64,000 nt of DNA from Dryocosmus kuriphilus. Lineage: Eukaryota > Arthropoda > Insecta > Hymenoptera > Cynipidae. Each line of letters begins with the position of its first letter. Position 1 is the first letter of the stretch. Below, in pieces: positions 9,798-21,249 of the stretch. The translations under genes and the position numbers were made by a program. The notes beneath the pieces are model-generated. The model worked only from the letters and a program-made list of their open reading frames with translations. It made no database searches and was not told the origin of the DNA. Location of the stretch: assembly GCA_038277395.1 (NCBI GenBank), contig CM076192.1, positions 17,150,299 to 17,214,298 on the forward strand. Reading direction: 5' to 3'.

Positions 9798-10906
9798 ATC
9801 GACCACGAGCAGACTGAAAAAGCAAGCTTTAATTAGGAATAGTTTTAATTTCGACTGCTCACTTTTCGTCAGGCCCAGATTTTGAACAATCGTGCACTGA
9901 AGGAAATGTCATTTTTATTTCTTTAACTGTCAAAATTAAAACTGATCGCTTGGTTTTTAATATACGAGAGGATAAAAGAGAGAATTCTTCGTATAAGAAA
10001 ATAAAAGTTCACGGTTTAGAAATTACTTTGAATTTTTTTCTTTTCTCTATCACCAAATTGAAGGTTACAATAGCCACTCAGAAAAAAAACAGAAAATGGG
10101 CCATATCTCGGTCCCAAATTTAGCTAGAGAGATTATCTTTGCTTAAAATAAATTCTTTTCCATGCCCTTTCCAAATAACATATGTAAGCCGCATGTTTCT
10201 ATCGTCAAATTCCGCGGAGATATTCATTTTTCAATTAAGCAGATTTGATACTCTTTTCCAAATCGCTTTAATAGTTATAAATATTTAAAACTCATACAGA
10301 CAATAAGCATGCGAATAAAAGCTTATGGTCTACCCTTTCGATTGGCGGTGATTTGAATAATGGTGGATAAAAACTTTGATCTTGCCACGGTTTCAAGGTT
10401 GACGACTATTTATGTGACATTTAGTCTTTGAAGCAATTGTGCAAAAACTATCAGACCGAATGTTAAGTTATATCGCTGATTTTTTTCGGAAGACAATAAG
10501 CTTCAAAATTTATGCATGTTTATTATTTTATTTTAGTTTTTACTTATAAATAAATGTAGTAGAACAACACTACTTTTATTAAATTTTTTCGCGTCTTTTT
10601 TTTTAATTAAGCAAGAAACAAGTAAAAACAAAAATTTTTTTGCATGAAGATTTTAGATATTTGCTTTAGGAACAAAAAAAGTCCATTGTACCTATATTCT
10701 GAACTGCACCCTTTTTACGTTATAACAAATATAAAAGAGCTCGAAGAAAACTTTACGCGTAATTGTTTAATAACTAAAAGCCCAGGAAAAAGTGAAGTCT
10801 TAAGATTTTTAATAAGTGTACCATTCCCTATCGATTTGAGTTGGTTTGATCCACTGCAATCACATAACACGTAACTCCAATTATTATACGTAATTCTACT
10901 GGACTA
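9798..10906. other. No gene seen
   Basis: AT-rich DNA. A 76-codon plus-strand frame at 10644-10874 has no recognisable motif and is not supported by anything else. I see no transposon ends in this stretch. Confidence 0.5.
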
Positions 10907-11840
10907 CCCTAGTAGAAATACAACTGGGGAGAAAGTGGGTCACTAGTTAGTTTTTCCCTTGTTGCAAATAACACCCCACTGGGAATCCCTACTAGTTTCC
11001 GACTAGTCATGTAATGCTTTTCCCTCCCAGGCGGTAGTGCCAAAAAACTGGTAGGAAAAACTAGCTTAAAACTAGAAGGGAAAACTATTTTGAAGCTAGG
11101 GAATGTTTTTTATACGAAGATAATCACGAAAAAGGAGTTTATGATGTTACAAAGAAGTAATGAAACAAGTATGTAATCATATGTGTACATGTATTTTCTA
11201 AACAATTTACAATTCGTTCTCATTTTCAATGCAGTTTGTATCACAATTTGAGGAAATTGAAGCACATTAATGTCAAATGAAAATTCAAGGTTAGAATATT
11301 CTTATATATCAATTAACGCATTGGGAACTTACCGTGATATATAGCATTCAACACTTCTTTTCTTTTCCTACATCTATGCACGCGTTTAACATTTAACTTT
11401 CTTTTCCGCTCATCTGACTCCATATTTGCTTCAAAGTTTAAATTCTTGCTTAATAATTCGAACCTTTTTCAACAAACATGCCTGACTTGCTGCGTTACCT
11501 TTATATATATGTAGGTTAGATTGGGTACATTCGACATCAACCAGTTTTTCCCCACATTTCCTCACAAGCTCCTGGTGGGGAAAACCTAGACTCAAATTCA
11601 GTAAGAAAAACTATATATGGACTCGACAGTCGGAGTCGAGTTAGAACTACCTAGGGATTCAAAGGGAAAAACTAGATGTGAACTACGAGTAGTTAGCCAG
11701 AGTTGAGTTAGAACTAGTCCAGTTTTACAGACTGAGTTCTAGGCGGGACTTGGTTAGTTTTTCCCTTCTGGTTCTTGCCTACCTAAACCTGATTAGTGCC
11801 TCACCAGAAATAGGGAAAATCAGACCAATTTCTACTAAGG
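10907..11840. mobile_element. Non-autonomous TA-flanked element with a cluster of AGTTTTTCCC motifs
   Basis: The ends are CCCTAGTAGAAAT (10907-10919) and its inverted near-match (11828-11840, 12 of 13 identical). TA lies on the outside at both ends (10905-10906 and 11841-11842). About ten copies of AGTTTTTCCC or its complement occur in the two outer thirds, in both orientations, while the middle is plain AT-rich DNA. There is no transposase. It fits a non-autonomous DNA transposon of the TA-target type; the family is unknown. Confidence 0.5.
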
Positions 11841-12496
11841 TAACTGGAAAATGTCTGAAAAATATCAGAGCTAGGCATTTTTCAGTAATTTTTACCTGTA
11901 TTTAACGTAAATAGAAAAAAAAAAATAGCAGTTTTATAACATTAGAGTTGTCTACTTTTTATTTATTTATTATTTTATTTTCAATTAAATTCTTAAATAA
12001 ATTTTTTTTTATTCTTTTATTTATAATCTTGCTTGTTTGTTATTTATTTATGGAAAGGTCAATTCTTTTATGGTTTTTATAGGACATTTTGTCGATTGCA
12101 GTTTTGCAACCGCTATGAAGCGATATAAACGACCCTAAAAAGGACCAGACATTCTCTAGACACGAAATCTTTCAAATAATAACTTAAAAATAACTGAATT
12201 TGCTCTGAGATTTTTTCCTGACAATTTTCTGACACTTTATTTCGGCCAGGATATTGAAAAATGTTCAGTTTCATGGGAGATGTATCTAAATAACTCCTTA
12301 AAGGTCGAATTATCTAAATAATTTCATTTGCTGCTGATTGTTTTGTACAATTTTAATGTTTTCTGGTATTTTGAAGAAAGTATTTAAATTAATTTTATAA
12401 AAATTATGAGCATTTTAACGAATTTAATCATCTTTCGTCCTCATTATCAGATTCCAATTTAAAAATTAAAAGTCATCGTTTACATTTAAATAAAGC
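11841..12496. other. No gene seen
   Basis: AT-rich, with long T/A runs near 11950-12030. No open frame or element end that I can support. Confidence 0.5.
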
Positions 12497-14353
12497 TTAC
12501 TCTATCGGAACTGGTGTTTCGCGCTCTACACGTTATTTACCTAGCGCTAAGCGCTCGGTGTTTGTATATCACCCTAAATTTGTGCGTATAGATCTTTTAA
12601 AATTAAAAATCGAACCATTGACTAGTGCAATTTGGTAATTTTGAATTTTTTGTTAAAGCTTCTTTGGCTTTAACAAAACATTCTCATCACGTGTCTCGCG
12701 CTTCGCAGTCGAATAAACTTTGTCCGAAACGCGACATTTCTTTTTGCAGTTTGGGTGAAAATAAAATTTTTTTATTTTTAGTAACATTTTTCACTGGCAA
12801 AACAAAAACTACCAGTCCTATCAAAAAATGCTCTGAAGTAAATATGTAAACCTTTGTGAGATGAATATTTCTTCTTCTGGACACTTTTTTTGCATCTCGC
12901 ATAGTTTCAGCGGAAAATGACATTTTTAATTTTTAATAACATTTTTCACGATTAAAACAAAAACTATATATGTTAGAAAAGAGTATAAAGAAAATTTTTA
13001 AAATTTTTTCAAGATAAAAAAATTCGCTTCTTAACATTTCTTTCTAATCTCGTATAGTCTGGTGGGAAAATTGAATTCTTGATTTTTAATAATAACATTG
13101 TTGACCATTAGAACAAAAAATATGCGTTGTATCAAAAAATAGTGTAGACAAAATTTGTACATCTTTTTCAGAGAAATAACTTTGCTTATTATCATTTTTT
13201 TCGCGTGTTCGCGTGTTGTATAGTTTCTTTGAAAAGTGGATTTTTTAATACTTAATATTTTCCACGTATAACTAAAGAAATATACGTCTTATAGAAAAAT
13301 AATTATAAACAAATTTATAGATCCTTTTGAGGTGAATAACTTTGTTTCTTAACATTTTTTTCATATGTCGCATAGCTTGGGCGAAAAATTGAATGTTTGA
13401 TTTTTGAACAGCGTTTTCAATGGACAAAACCAGAACCGTTGGTCAAGAAACGCTGATTAAGGAACTGGTTCCTTCTTTTTAGGCGCTACAAAAGATTACC
13501 AAAATGCAATTCAATTCGATTAATCTTTCGAAAGTTATCTGGTATGCAGACGACAAAGGCAATGACAGAAACGAGAGACAGACATCGTAAAAGTTATTTT
13601 TTTGGATTCAAGGTGTCTCGAAGCATCGATATTTCATGAAATCCGTGAAAGTTTCCACATCAGTTATTTTTTTCAGTTTTCTCCTTCTCATCGAGAGATG
13701 AGAATGTGATAAAAAATTGCATTTTTCATCCAAACTGTGTAAAAAATAAGAAAATCACGTTTTGAATGTGCTTTAACCGTGTGCCAAGCACGAGAAACGT
13801 GATAAGAATGCGCCTGAGTAGCGGACAAATTTTTCAATAACTTTTAATAACTTTTTATTTACTTTTTAATAATGTTTTTTTATTAAAGCAACTATTATAC
13901 GTTTCACCCAAAAACTATGCGTGGGATCAAAATATGGTACAGAGCAAAGTTGTAGAGCCTTTTGAGATAAACAGTTTTATTTCTTAAAATTTTATCGATC
14001 CCGCATAGTTTTGCTGAAAAGTGGATTTTTTTATATGTAATAAAATTTTTCAAGAATAGTTCAAAAACTACGCATCTTACGAGAAAAATGATTAAAATCA
14101 AATTTATAGATCTTTCTGAAATGAACAACTTTGCTCTTTAAATTTTTTTTCGTATATCACATAGTTTGTCAGGAAAATTAAATTTTTGCTTGTTGAACAG
14201 CATTTTCGATGGATAAAACCAAAACAGTCGGTCAAAAAACGCTGGTTAACATTTTTTGGGATTCAGGGAGTCTCCAAACGTCGAAATTTCATGAAATCCG
14301 CGAAAGTCAGTTTTCACATAAAACTAATACCTTCCCATCGAGATGAGAATGTA
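12497..14353. repeat. Large interspersed repeat, copy 2 (compound)
   Basis: Same family as 3985-5236. The head contains GC palindromes such as CTAGCGCTAAGCGCTCGG near 12540 and TCTCGCGCTTCGC near 12694, with ACATTCTCATCAC near 12677. About six degenerate ~155-bp units with TAGATCTTTTTGAG-like and CATAGTTT-like blocks follow. GATGAGAATGT endings occur near 13700 and 14342, so two units of the family, or one copy plus a duplicated right end, are probably juxtaposed. A sharp drop in similarity around 13740-13850 marks the seam. It has no coding capacity. Confidence 0.6.
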
Positions 14354-14861
14354 ATAAATTACTTAAACCAAATAGAAGACTACTTAAAAAGTAGTTTGGA
14401 CACAGCTACCTTGTAAGATATCCAACCAAAAATTAATTACCAATAATAATCGGATGTTTGGGTAGGGAAGTGGAACGGTTTAAATGATTAACTCCTCGAT
14501 TAAAAGAATGGAAATACAAAAATAATATTCATTAAATAATTTGTAATTAACTAAGAAATTTCCGCATTCGCCTGTACTTCTGCATTGCAAAATCTGTATA
14601 TTTTACACTGCTTCAGCACACCCCGATAGGGCGTAAAAAAATGTTGGGGAAAAACCGACGGGAGGAGTTTAGCATATGCATATAATTACGAAGAGGGTAT
14701 AAAAAATATAGAATCACGGATTCTTCGTTTCCCTTTCATGTTCTTGTAATGAAAAGGGAAATCTGAAGCTGTGCTTCTATACTTTTCACAGACAAATAAA
14801 GTTACTTAATTAGTTATTTTTAATCAGAATTTCATTTTTTTCCATAGTCAGCCACCCAATA
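14354..14861. other. No gene; possible solo LTR at about 14642-14858
   Basis: From TGTTGGGGAAAAACCGACGG (14642) the sequence contains a TATA-like TATAAAAAATA near 14699 and an AATAAA near 14794, an arrangement seen in LTRs. I found no second copy in the window and no convincing target duplication, so this is only a possibility. Confidence 0.25.
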
Positions 14862-14899
14862 TAATAATAACGATAATTATTATTATCATTATTAGCATT

Positions 14900-15419
14900 A
14901 TTATGGTGTTGCTTTGCGAACTCGGAAGTTCACTGCCTCAGCTACCCAAAACCGCCACGCACTTCTATCCTGTGAATCTTCCATCCAGTTTAAATAATCA
15001 TGTCCTACCTCTTTTAGATCGTCCCTTACTTTTTTCTCCCATGTTTCTCGGTCTGCCTAGAGGTCTCCTACTAATCGGTTTCCCCCTTAAAATTTGCGCT
15101 ACTGTTCTTTCGTTGCCCATTCTTGCAACATGTCCCGCCCAGCTTAATTTTCACGCTTTCATTACTCTATTAATATTTACTGAACCTTCGTGAGCATGCA
15201 GCTCACCATTATGCAGTCTTCTCCATTCAGCAGTCTCTTCGTCCCTTTTGGAGCCACAGATTTTCTAAGTACTTTATTTTCAAATACTCTAAACCTATTC
15301 TCCTCCCCTTTCGTCAGCGCTCACGTTTCGCACCCGTACATGACGACCGGCATTATTATCGTTTTGTAAATCCTTACTTTGATGTTTTTAGATCATGATC
15401 GCGATTTTAGTAATGTATT
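14900..15419 (-). pseudogene. LINE C-terminal region, frame-broken
   Basis: Pieces of the usual LINE tail can be read in more than one frame. A stretch near 15275-15400 reads IYKTIIMPVVMYGCET, and one near 15080-15160 reads WAGHVARMGNERTVAQILRG followed by GRPR. Stops and frame changes separate them from the reverse transcriptase. Confidence 0.65.
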
Positions 15420-16441
15420 TTATGCATAGTAGCACCCATTGGCAGCGTGCAGCTGCCTGCTGATTTCCGTTTGAATGTTATTGTCGCCAGTTATAATAGT
15501 CCCGAGGTATGTAAACTTATTAAATCTTTCAAATTTCGTATTTCCGGCCATTAGATTCCCCTCTTCATTGCTTTTTTCTGATCTGTCGACGATCAAATAT
15601 TTTGTCTTCGATTCGCTAACTTCTAAACCTATTTCCTTGACTTTTGTGATCAAGATTTCTGCATTTTTAGCTACCGTTTCTTTATCATCTCCGAGTAAGT
15701 CGAGATCATCCGCATATCCTAGAATTTGTATTATCCCATTGAGGGTAGCACCGGACGGATTTGTTTGTACTTGTCTGACCAGGTATTCTAAAACTAAGTA
15801 GAAAAAGATGCACAAAAACCCATCGCCCTGTCTCAGGCCATCGCGGATCAAAAACTCTTCAGATAAACTTCCGTTTGCGCGTATCCTACCCCTACTGCCG
15901 CTTAAGCAACCTTCGATAAGTCTAACCAATTTCCTTGTAGACCAGTTTCGACGAAATCCACACTGGTAATTCCCAATGATTTCCTCAGCAAAAGGCGTTA
16001 GTCTACTTAAGATTACATTAGTCAGGATCTTATAGCACGAAGGCACAAGTGAAATTCCCCGATAATTGTTACAGTTCGTTTTATCGCCTTTTTTAAAAAT
16101 GAGTATAATAATAGAGGTATTCCATTCCTCCGTTATGCGTTCTGTTTTCCAGATTGCGCGTATTAATTTACAAATTTTTCTTTTGAGGCGAAGGCACCCA
16201 TTTTTAATCAGTTCTGACGATAGGTCGTCAATGCCCGCGGCTTTGTTATTTTTCAACTTTTTATGGCCATATCTATTTCTTTATCAGTTGGCTCATCAAT
16301 TAGTAGATCAGCAGTGTGGATTTCAGCGAGATTAACTTCAACGGGGATTTCGCGTCCGTGCAATAGCTTATCGAAATAGTTTTTCCATAAATTTAGTCTC
16401 TCTGTTGCATCAGCTACTAGATTGCCATTTTCGTCCCTCAT
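15420..16441 (-). pseudogene. LINE reverse transcriptase, one frameshift
   Basis: The 278-codon frame from 16256 to 15420 holds the reverse transcriptase core: KAAGIDDLSSELIK, then NYRGISLVPSCYKIL, then YQCGFRR, and the catalytic GYADDLDLLG (YADD at 15705-15716). The immediately upstream linker (16441-16253) is in a different frame, so a frameshift lies near 16256. The enzyme copies its own RNA at a nicked genomic site by target-primed reverse transcription. The copy is inactive because of the breaks. Confidence 0.85.
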
Positions 16442-16612
16442 TACTTTCGTTATACTTTGAAAACATTTCCTTATAAAATTGATTTCCCTTTACATCTCAC
16501 GCGGGTTATTTTGTTTATTATGCGTGTCCATTGATAGTATTTTATTCTTTTTCCACTTCCTTTTCTTGGATCTGTAAAACCTAGTTTTACTTTTACTAAT
16601 CTCGAGAAACTT

Positions 16613-17572
16613 CTAATGTGGTTGATCGCACTTATTTTGTAAACTAATTTCCTTGGCGTTTTGACTTTTCGCGTCTGTCTTTATCGCCTCTTTCCTATTG
16701 CCCCACGGGGTTTCTGGGTCCTCATCACAATTATCGCTATCGTCTCCCTGCTTTTGAAGAGCATCGAAACTATTAGAAATCTTTACTTGATAATTCAATG
16801 TTTCTGTTGGTATTTTAAACTTATCTATATTGAAATGTACTGCTGACTCTGGAGGACTAGTTTTCTTATGTAACGCTAGCCTAGATCTTAGTTTCACTAT
16901 CAAGAGAATGTGGTCTGAATTTAAATCCGCTCCCCTGTACGATCTTACATCGAGAATGTTTGTATGACGTCCTCTGTCAATTAAAACGTGATCAATCTGA
17001 TCGTGAGTGATGCCATCTGGTAATGTCCAGGTAGCCTTGAAATATGTGCTTTTGACAACGAGGTTCTTTGAAGCTGCAAAATTTATTACTCTAGTCCCAT
17101 TATCATTACTGACGTCATGCAAGCTTTCTGACCCTATTGTAGGCCTATACGTCGGTTCTTTTCCAATTTTCGCGTTGAAGTCTCCCAATACTATTTTTGC
17201 TTCTTCAAACTTCGAGAACTTATCAAAAACTTGTTCGATTATTTCGTAAAAAAGATCTATAGTAGCTTCGTCTTGGTCCTCGGTAGGGCAGTGCACGTTA
17301 ATTAGCACCGCTTGCGAAATTCGTTTATTAATAAGAAACCTGGTCCACTGTTTGCGCCCTTTAGCTCCCCCATACTGAAAAGTGTAGTTATACTTAGAGA
17401 CTGATGCGTACTCGCCCGACCAGCAGGTTTCTTAAAGCGCTATTATATCAATATCGTATCCCTTTGCTATCTCATTGAGTTCGCTAAATCCGCCAGTATT
17501 TAGAATACGCGCGTTCAGAGTTCCCGCCTTAAGATATTTTATTGTAGTTGTTTGTTTTTGGAAGTTAGCCAT
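16613..17572 (-). pseudogene. LINE apurinic-type endonuclease domain, one in-frame stop
   Basis: The domain begins at the ATG on the complement of 17570-17572 and shows GTLNARI near its start. It then has ALINVHCP-type strands, VLGDFNAKIG (catalytic Asp and Asn), HDQIDHVLID and SDHILLIV, the conserved APE-endonuclease blocks. A TAA on the complement of 17432-17434 interrupts the frame where the family normally has Gln. The frame otherwise runs through to a stop at 16613. The enzyme nicks target DNA to prime reverse transcription. Confidence 0.85.
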
Positions 17573-18288
17573 GATAGTTTCAAGAAAGTCCGCACGCTAG
17601 AGATCGTGCTCCGATCGCAGGTGAGTCCACCGTCCCAGGAGTGATAACACCCGTACCTCCCTAGGTCTAAGTATGGGAGCTTTCCGACTTTGACAAGGAC
17701 CGTGTTAACTTCTCGTCAGACACATTACGATTTCATCCTCGTATCCTAACGTCCCCCTACAAAGCAGTGCGACACACTGGCATCAATACCATGTTGACCC
17801 TACAGGCGAATCATTTCATACATCTCTTGCGGGCAGTGTCATCGATGTGGTGTCCAATGGGGCAGAAGGATTTTCCCCTTACAAGATTTTAGTTATGGTT
17901 CGGGTAGTGTTTCTAGGTAGATACACGCTGCGCGTCAACTTGGTAGATCCCACCTATTACGTATGGACGCGAAAGGGTGATTCCCCCCAAACCATAGCTG
18001 TCGGGTACCTATTTTTTACCAATGTGGGCTCACCGCACGCACGACTGGTTCGTATCGGCTGTACGCGACTGCTTATTCTTGTATTCGCAGTTAACCTCAG
18101 AAGCTGTTCAACCTCAGGGGCCGTTCCTCTATCCATAACCTGAGGACACGCTGCGTATTGGTGACAGGAACCCACCGGGCAGAGAATTTAATTTTGCCGG
18201 ACATTAAATTTAAAATTCTCTCCTTGTTCCATCGCAGATTCGCACTTAAAACGCTGATTACAAATAAGATAATATGAATTCTTTGAAC

Positions 18289-18442
18289 GGGCGATGCCCG
18301 TTTCAGGGCGAGCTACCTGTGCACGTTCCCCTTCCAGTATGCAACCACACTACCCCTCCGACCCCTTTTCCAGCTCGCCCATGTCCTTGCGCACTGGAAG
18401 GGGAAGGTACGCAGGTACTTCGCGCTGAAACGGTATCTGCCC
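18289..18442. mobile_element. 154-bp foldback MITE with an 8-bp target duplication
   Basis: Two 50-bp arms (18289-18338 and 18393-18442) are inverted repeats with 11 mismatches, leaving a 54-bp loop. Exact 8-bp direct repeats CTTTGAAC flank the structure on both sides (18281-18288 and 18443-18450). Eight-base target duplications are known for hAT and P superfamilies. A P-type transposase relic lies at 21250-23935 and a hAT relic near 32700, but I cannot link either to this MITE. The element is GC-rich against AT-rich flanks. Confidence 0.8.
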
Positions 18443-18450
18443 CTTTGAAC

Positions 18451-20012
18451 AAGTTGATATTATTATTAATGAACTAATTAAATTGAAATGTTAATAAATT
18501 AAATTAAATCCAAAGTAAATTAAATTAAATTAAGTCAAATTAAATCCAAAACCCAGTTTTAACTTTAAATAAAGCTAGGTTTCTTCGTATATTACTAGTT
18601 TTAAGACAAAATTCTTTAGATAAAAAGAAAACTGTATAAATTTCATAAATTATTTTTAAAATGTAAAGTAATATTAAAAGCATAGAAGAAAAATTTAGGA
18701 ATTTAAGAATTTCAAACTTTTGAAGTAACAGCAAAACTAAGTCTTTAAAAAGATTTTGAAATCTATTTCTAATTCGAAAACTAAATACAAACTAAACCAA
18801 TCGCAATCTAATCTAAATGCAAATGAAACTAAATGTATTTTCCACAACCTTCTACATAAATTATTTATTTCATTCATTTAAAAATCGTCCTTCTGAACTT
18901 TAGATTTAGCATACACTCTCATATATCTCTCGAAATTATTTCCTAAAAATCAAGACAATTAAAGCAACACACGCAAGATACTGATACTATTGTCTATACT
19001 AATAATATCTATACTAATCTCATCTTGAAGTTGAAAAAGCTGCGTCCTCTCATCCGGCTCTGAAACAAGTTTCACTACTTAGCGTCCATTCTTATCAACA
19101 TATCTATTTGAAACTGATACATAGTTTTTAACTTTATGAAAAAGTAGCATCCGTCTCACAGTAGTTAAAATGCGAAGCTGGTTGGAAACCCCTATAATTA
19201 GATTAATGAAGAATTCATTTGCAGAAAATATTTGATTATACTGAAATTTAATTCAAAATATGACTAAAGTACCTGACAGCAATACCGGAATACAAAATAA
19301 TTTTTGACTGAAACGTCCTCTATCCAAAAAAGTTACTCTGATTGTTCTTTTTTTATTAAACATGAAACTAAAATGCAGTAAACCTTCAATCAAATGAATT
19401 AAAAAATTGAATATCGAATATTATTTTTACAGTATTGAAATTCAATATAGGATATGGCACCGAAATTAAAGTACCTACCAGTGTAAACGGAATATAAACT
19501 TTTTATATGTAATTCTCTTTTGTTTCCTAAATTCTTTTGACGACTATGATGACATCCTTTCTGATCCCACAAAGAAAATGATTTATATTTCACTATTTTT
19601 CTTTAGTTTGAATAATTGCTTAATGTTACATTCTACCAACTTATATATTGGATATACCTGCATGAAAACTGATGTACATTTTCTTTCCTTTATAATTGAA
19701 AAAATTCAAGATTTATCCATTGTGGGTATGGATATTAAGCACCTGACCTGTTATCAATTATATGTTACTAATAAGTGAATTTATGAGAAATAATATTTGT
19801 AGTTGCTTTTATGACATAAAATATTTTACTATCTTACCTTCTAATTTGAAGTTAAGCCTTAATGAATGAAACTCCTTTGACTGCAGTAATATTGTTAATG
19901 ATATCCAAAGTTACCAAAGACCTAAAAATACAATTATTTATTGTTCACGATTATTCTTTTTATTGAAGAACAACGCGTTATGTTTCATATGATATATACG
20001 ATTATCTATATA
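18451..20012. other. No gene; AT-rich, AAATT-type repeat at 18476-18550
   Basis: The first ~80 bp are a degenerate AAATT pentamer repeat. The rest is AT-rich, with short open frames of low complexity only. No transposon ends recognised. Confidence 0.55.
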
Positions 20013-20014
20013 TA

Positions 20015-20785
20015 CAGGGTATTTCAGACCACTCGTCCACCCGTTCTGAAATATAGAGTATCTAATAAAATGAAAAATTCAATACCCCCTAATAGTGAAT
20101 GGACTATGCCGGATCGACTGGAGATATTTTTAACTTCCGACTCCAACCGAAAGTGACCTATTCAGACCGGAAGTCAGTTTTTAAAAATGGAATGGCGTAT
20201 TTTTTTATTGTTTTAGATTCTACCCCGAAAAATAAGAAACTTTTATTTACAAAATTTTTTTGTAAATCATCGTTTTCCATCTCAAAATGCCTTCCGAAAT
20301 GTAAGTGTTCCCCTGAGGAATCTTACCTGCAGGAATGAAATTAAGACTATCGATGTAGAAGAAGATGTTTCGGGTACTTGAAAATCGGTAAAATCACCCA
20401 GTCCACTAAACTTACAGTAAACGGAGTAAAAAAAAACAATCCAAGTATAAACTAATTGTTTTTTAACAGCATTTGCACAAATCCAAGTTATCTAGGTATG
20501 CCACTTCAGAAGGTATTTTGGGGTTGAAAGCGACGTTTGGGAAAACATTTTTTTTATAAAAGTTTCTTATTTTACAGCGTAGAATCGAAAAGAATATGCC
20601 ATTCCATTTTTATAAACTGACTTCCTGTCTGAGTAGGCCACTTCAGATGGAAGCCGGAAATTGAAAATATCTCCAATCGATCCGGTATAGTCCATTACTT
20701 TTACTATTAGGAGGTACTAAATTTTTCATTTTATTAGATACTTTAGACTTCAGAAGGGATGGACGGGTGGTCTGAAACATCCTCT
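20015..20785. mobile_element. Long-terminal-inverted-repeat non-autonomous element
   Basis: The left arm (20015-~20270) and right arm (~20520-20785) are inverted copies of roughly 260 bp. The outer end begins CAGGGTATTTCAGACCAC, and the right end is its inverted match with a few changes. A TA precedes the left end. The CAGGGTGT-like tip resembles that of the DD41D element at 5639, so a Tc1/mariner-type transposase in trans is plausible. There is no coding sequence inside. Confidence 0.7.
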
Positions 20786-20830
20786 GTGTGTGTGTTTGTT
20801 TGTTTGTTTGAGCGTGTGTGTGCGTGCATA
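20784..20830. repeat. TG/TTTG microsatellite
   Basis: TG dinucleotides, then TTTG tetranucleotides, then TG again. It abuts the right end of the preceding element and may have replaced its target duplication. Confidence 0.85.
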
Positions 20831-21249
20831 CGTCATACACACCTATATTAAATCAGAAATGCCTTATTTACATTTTAAACTCCAGCAAGTTGCAATGATC
20901 GTGGATGGGGACGCAGACAACCTGTTGTCAATGACAATGAATTAAAATTTGTTATTTATATGGAATAAAATATTATTTGGTTTTTCTAATGCCTTTTTGT
21001 TATTTTATCTGCGCTGTGCACAGAAATCTCGGAACTTTGAGCTGCACTTTGACGAATACCGTTTGAATTATGAAAAAATGAAAGTTATCTTTTAGAAAAT
21101 TTATGGTTACTCTCAGATTCTGGAAATCGACTTGAATCTATTGCGAATTGATAAAGATCCCAAAGGATTCAAAACATGAAGAACGTAAAATTGAAGTGTT
21201 ATGTTATACCTCAATTGTTCATAACATTGTTGACCTTTCTGCCCTTCTT
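20831..21249. other. No gene seen
   Basis: AT-rich sequence between a microsatellite and the P-like relic. No supported feature. Confidence 0.5.

Larger units (their letters stand above)
14862..18240 (-). mobile_element. Non-LTR retrotransposon (LINE), APE-type, decayed
   Basis: On the minus strand the order is a leader (17573-~18240), endonuclease (17572-16613), reverse transcriptase (about 16441-15420) and a C-terminal region (to about 14900), ending in an AAT/GAT-type microsatellite at 14862-14905. Such microsatellite 3' tails are usual in several LINE clades. The protein style (GDFNAKIG, GYADDLDLLG, NYRGISL) resembles RTE-like or craniofacial-development-protein-2-like LINEs of animals; I do not fix the clade. 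Frameshifts and stops are present, so the copy is dead. Confidence 0.8.

Noticed and set aside
14903..15193. 96-codon plus-strand frame
   Set aside because: Antisense shadow of the LINE C-terminal region.
17847..18143. 98-codon plus-strand and 72-codon minus-strand frames in the LINE leader
   Set aside because: They overlap each other on opposite strands and lie upstream of the endonuclease; I see no domain. The minus-strand one may be a leader or ORF1 remnant but cannot be supported.
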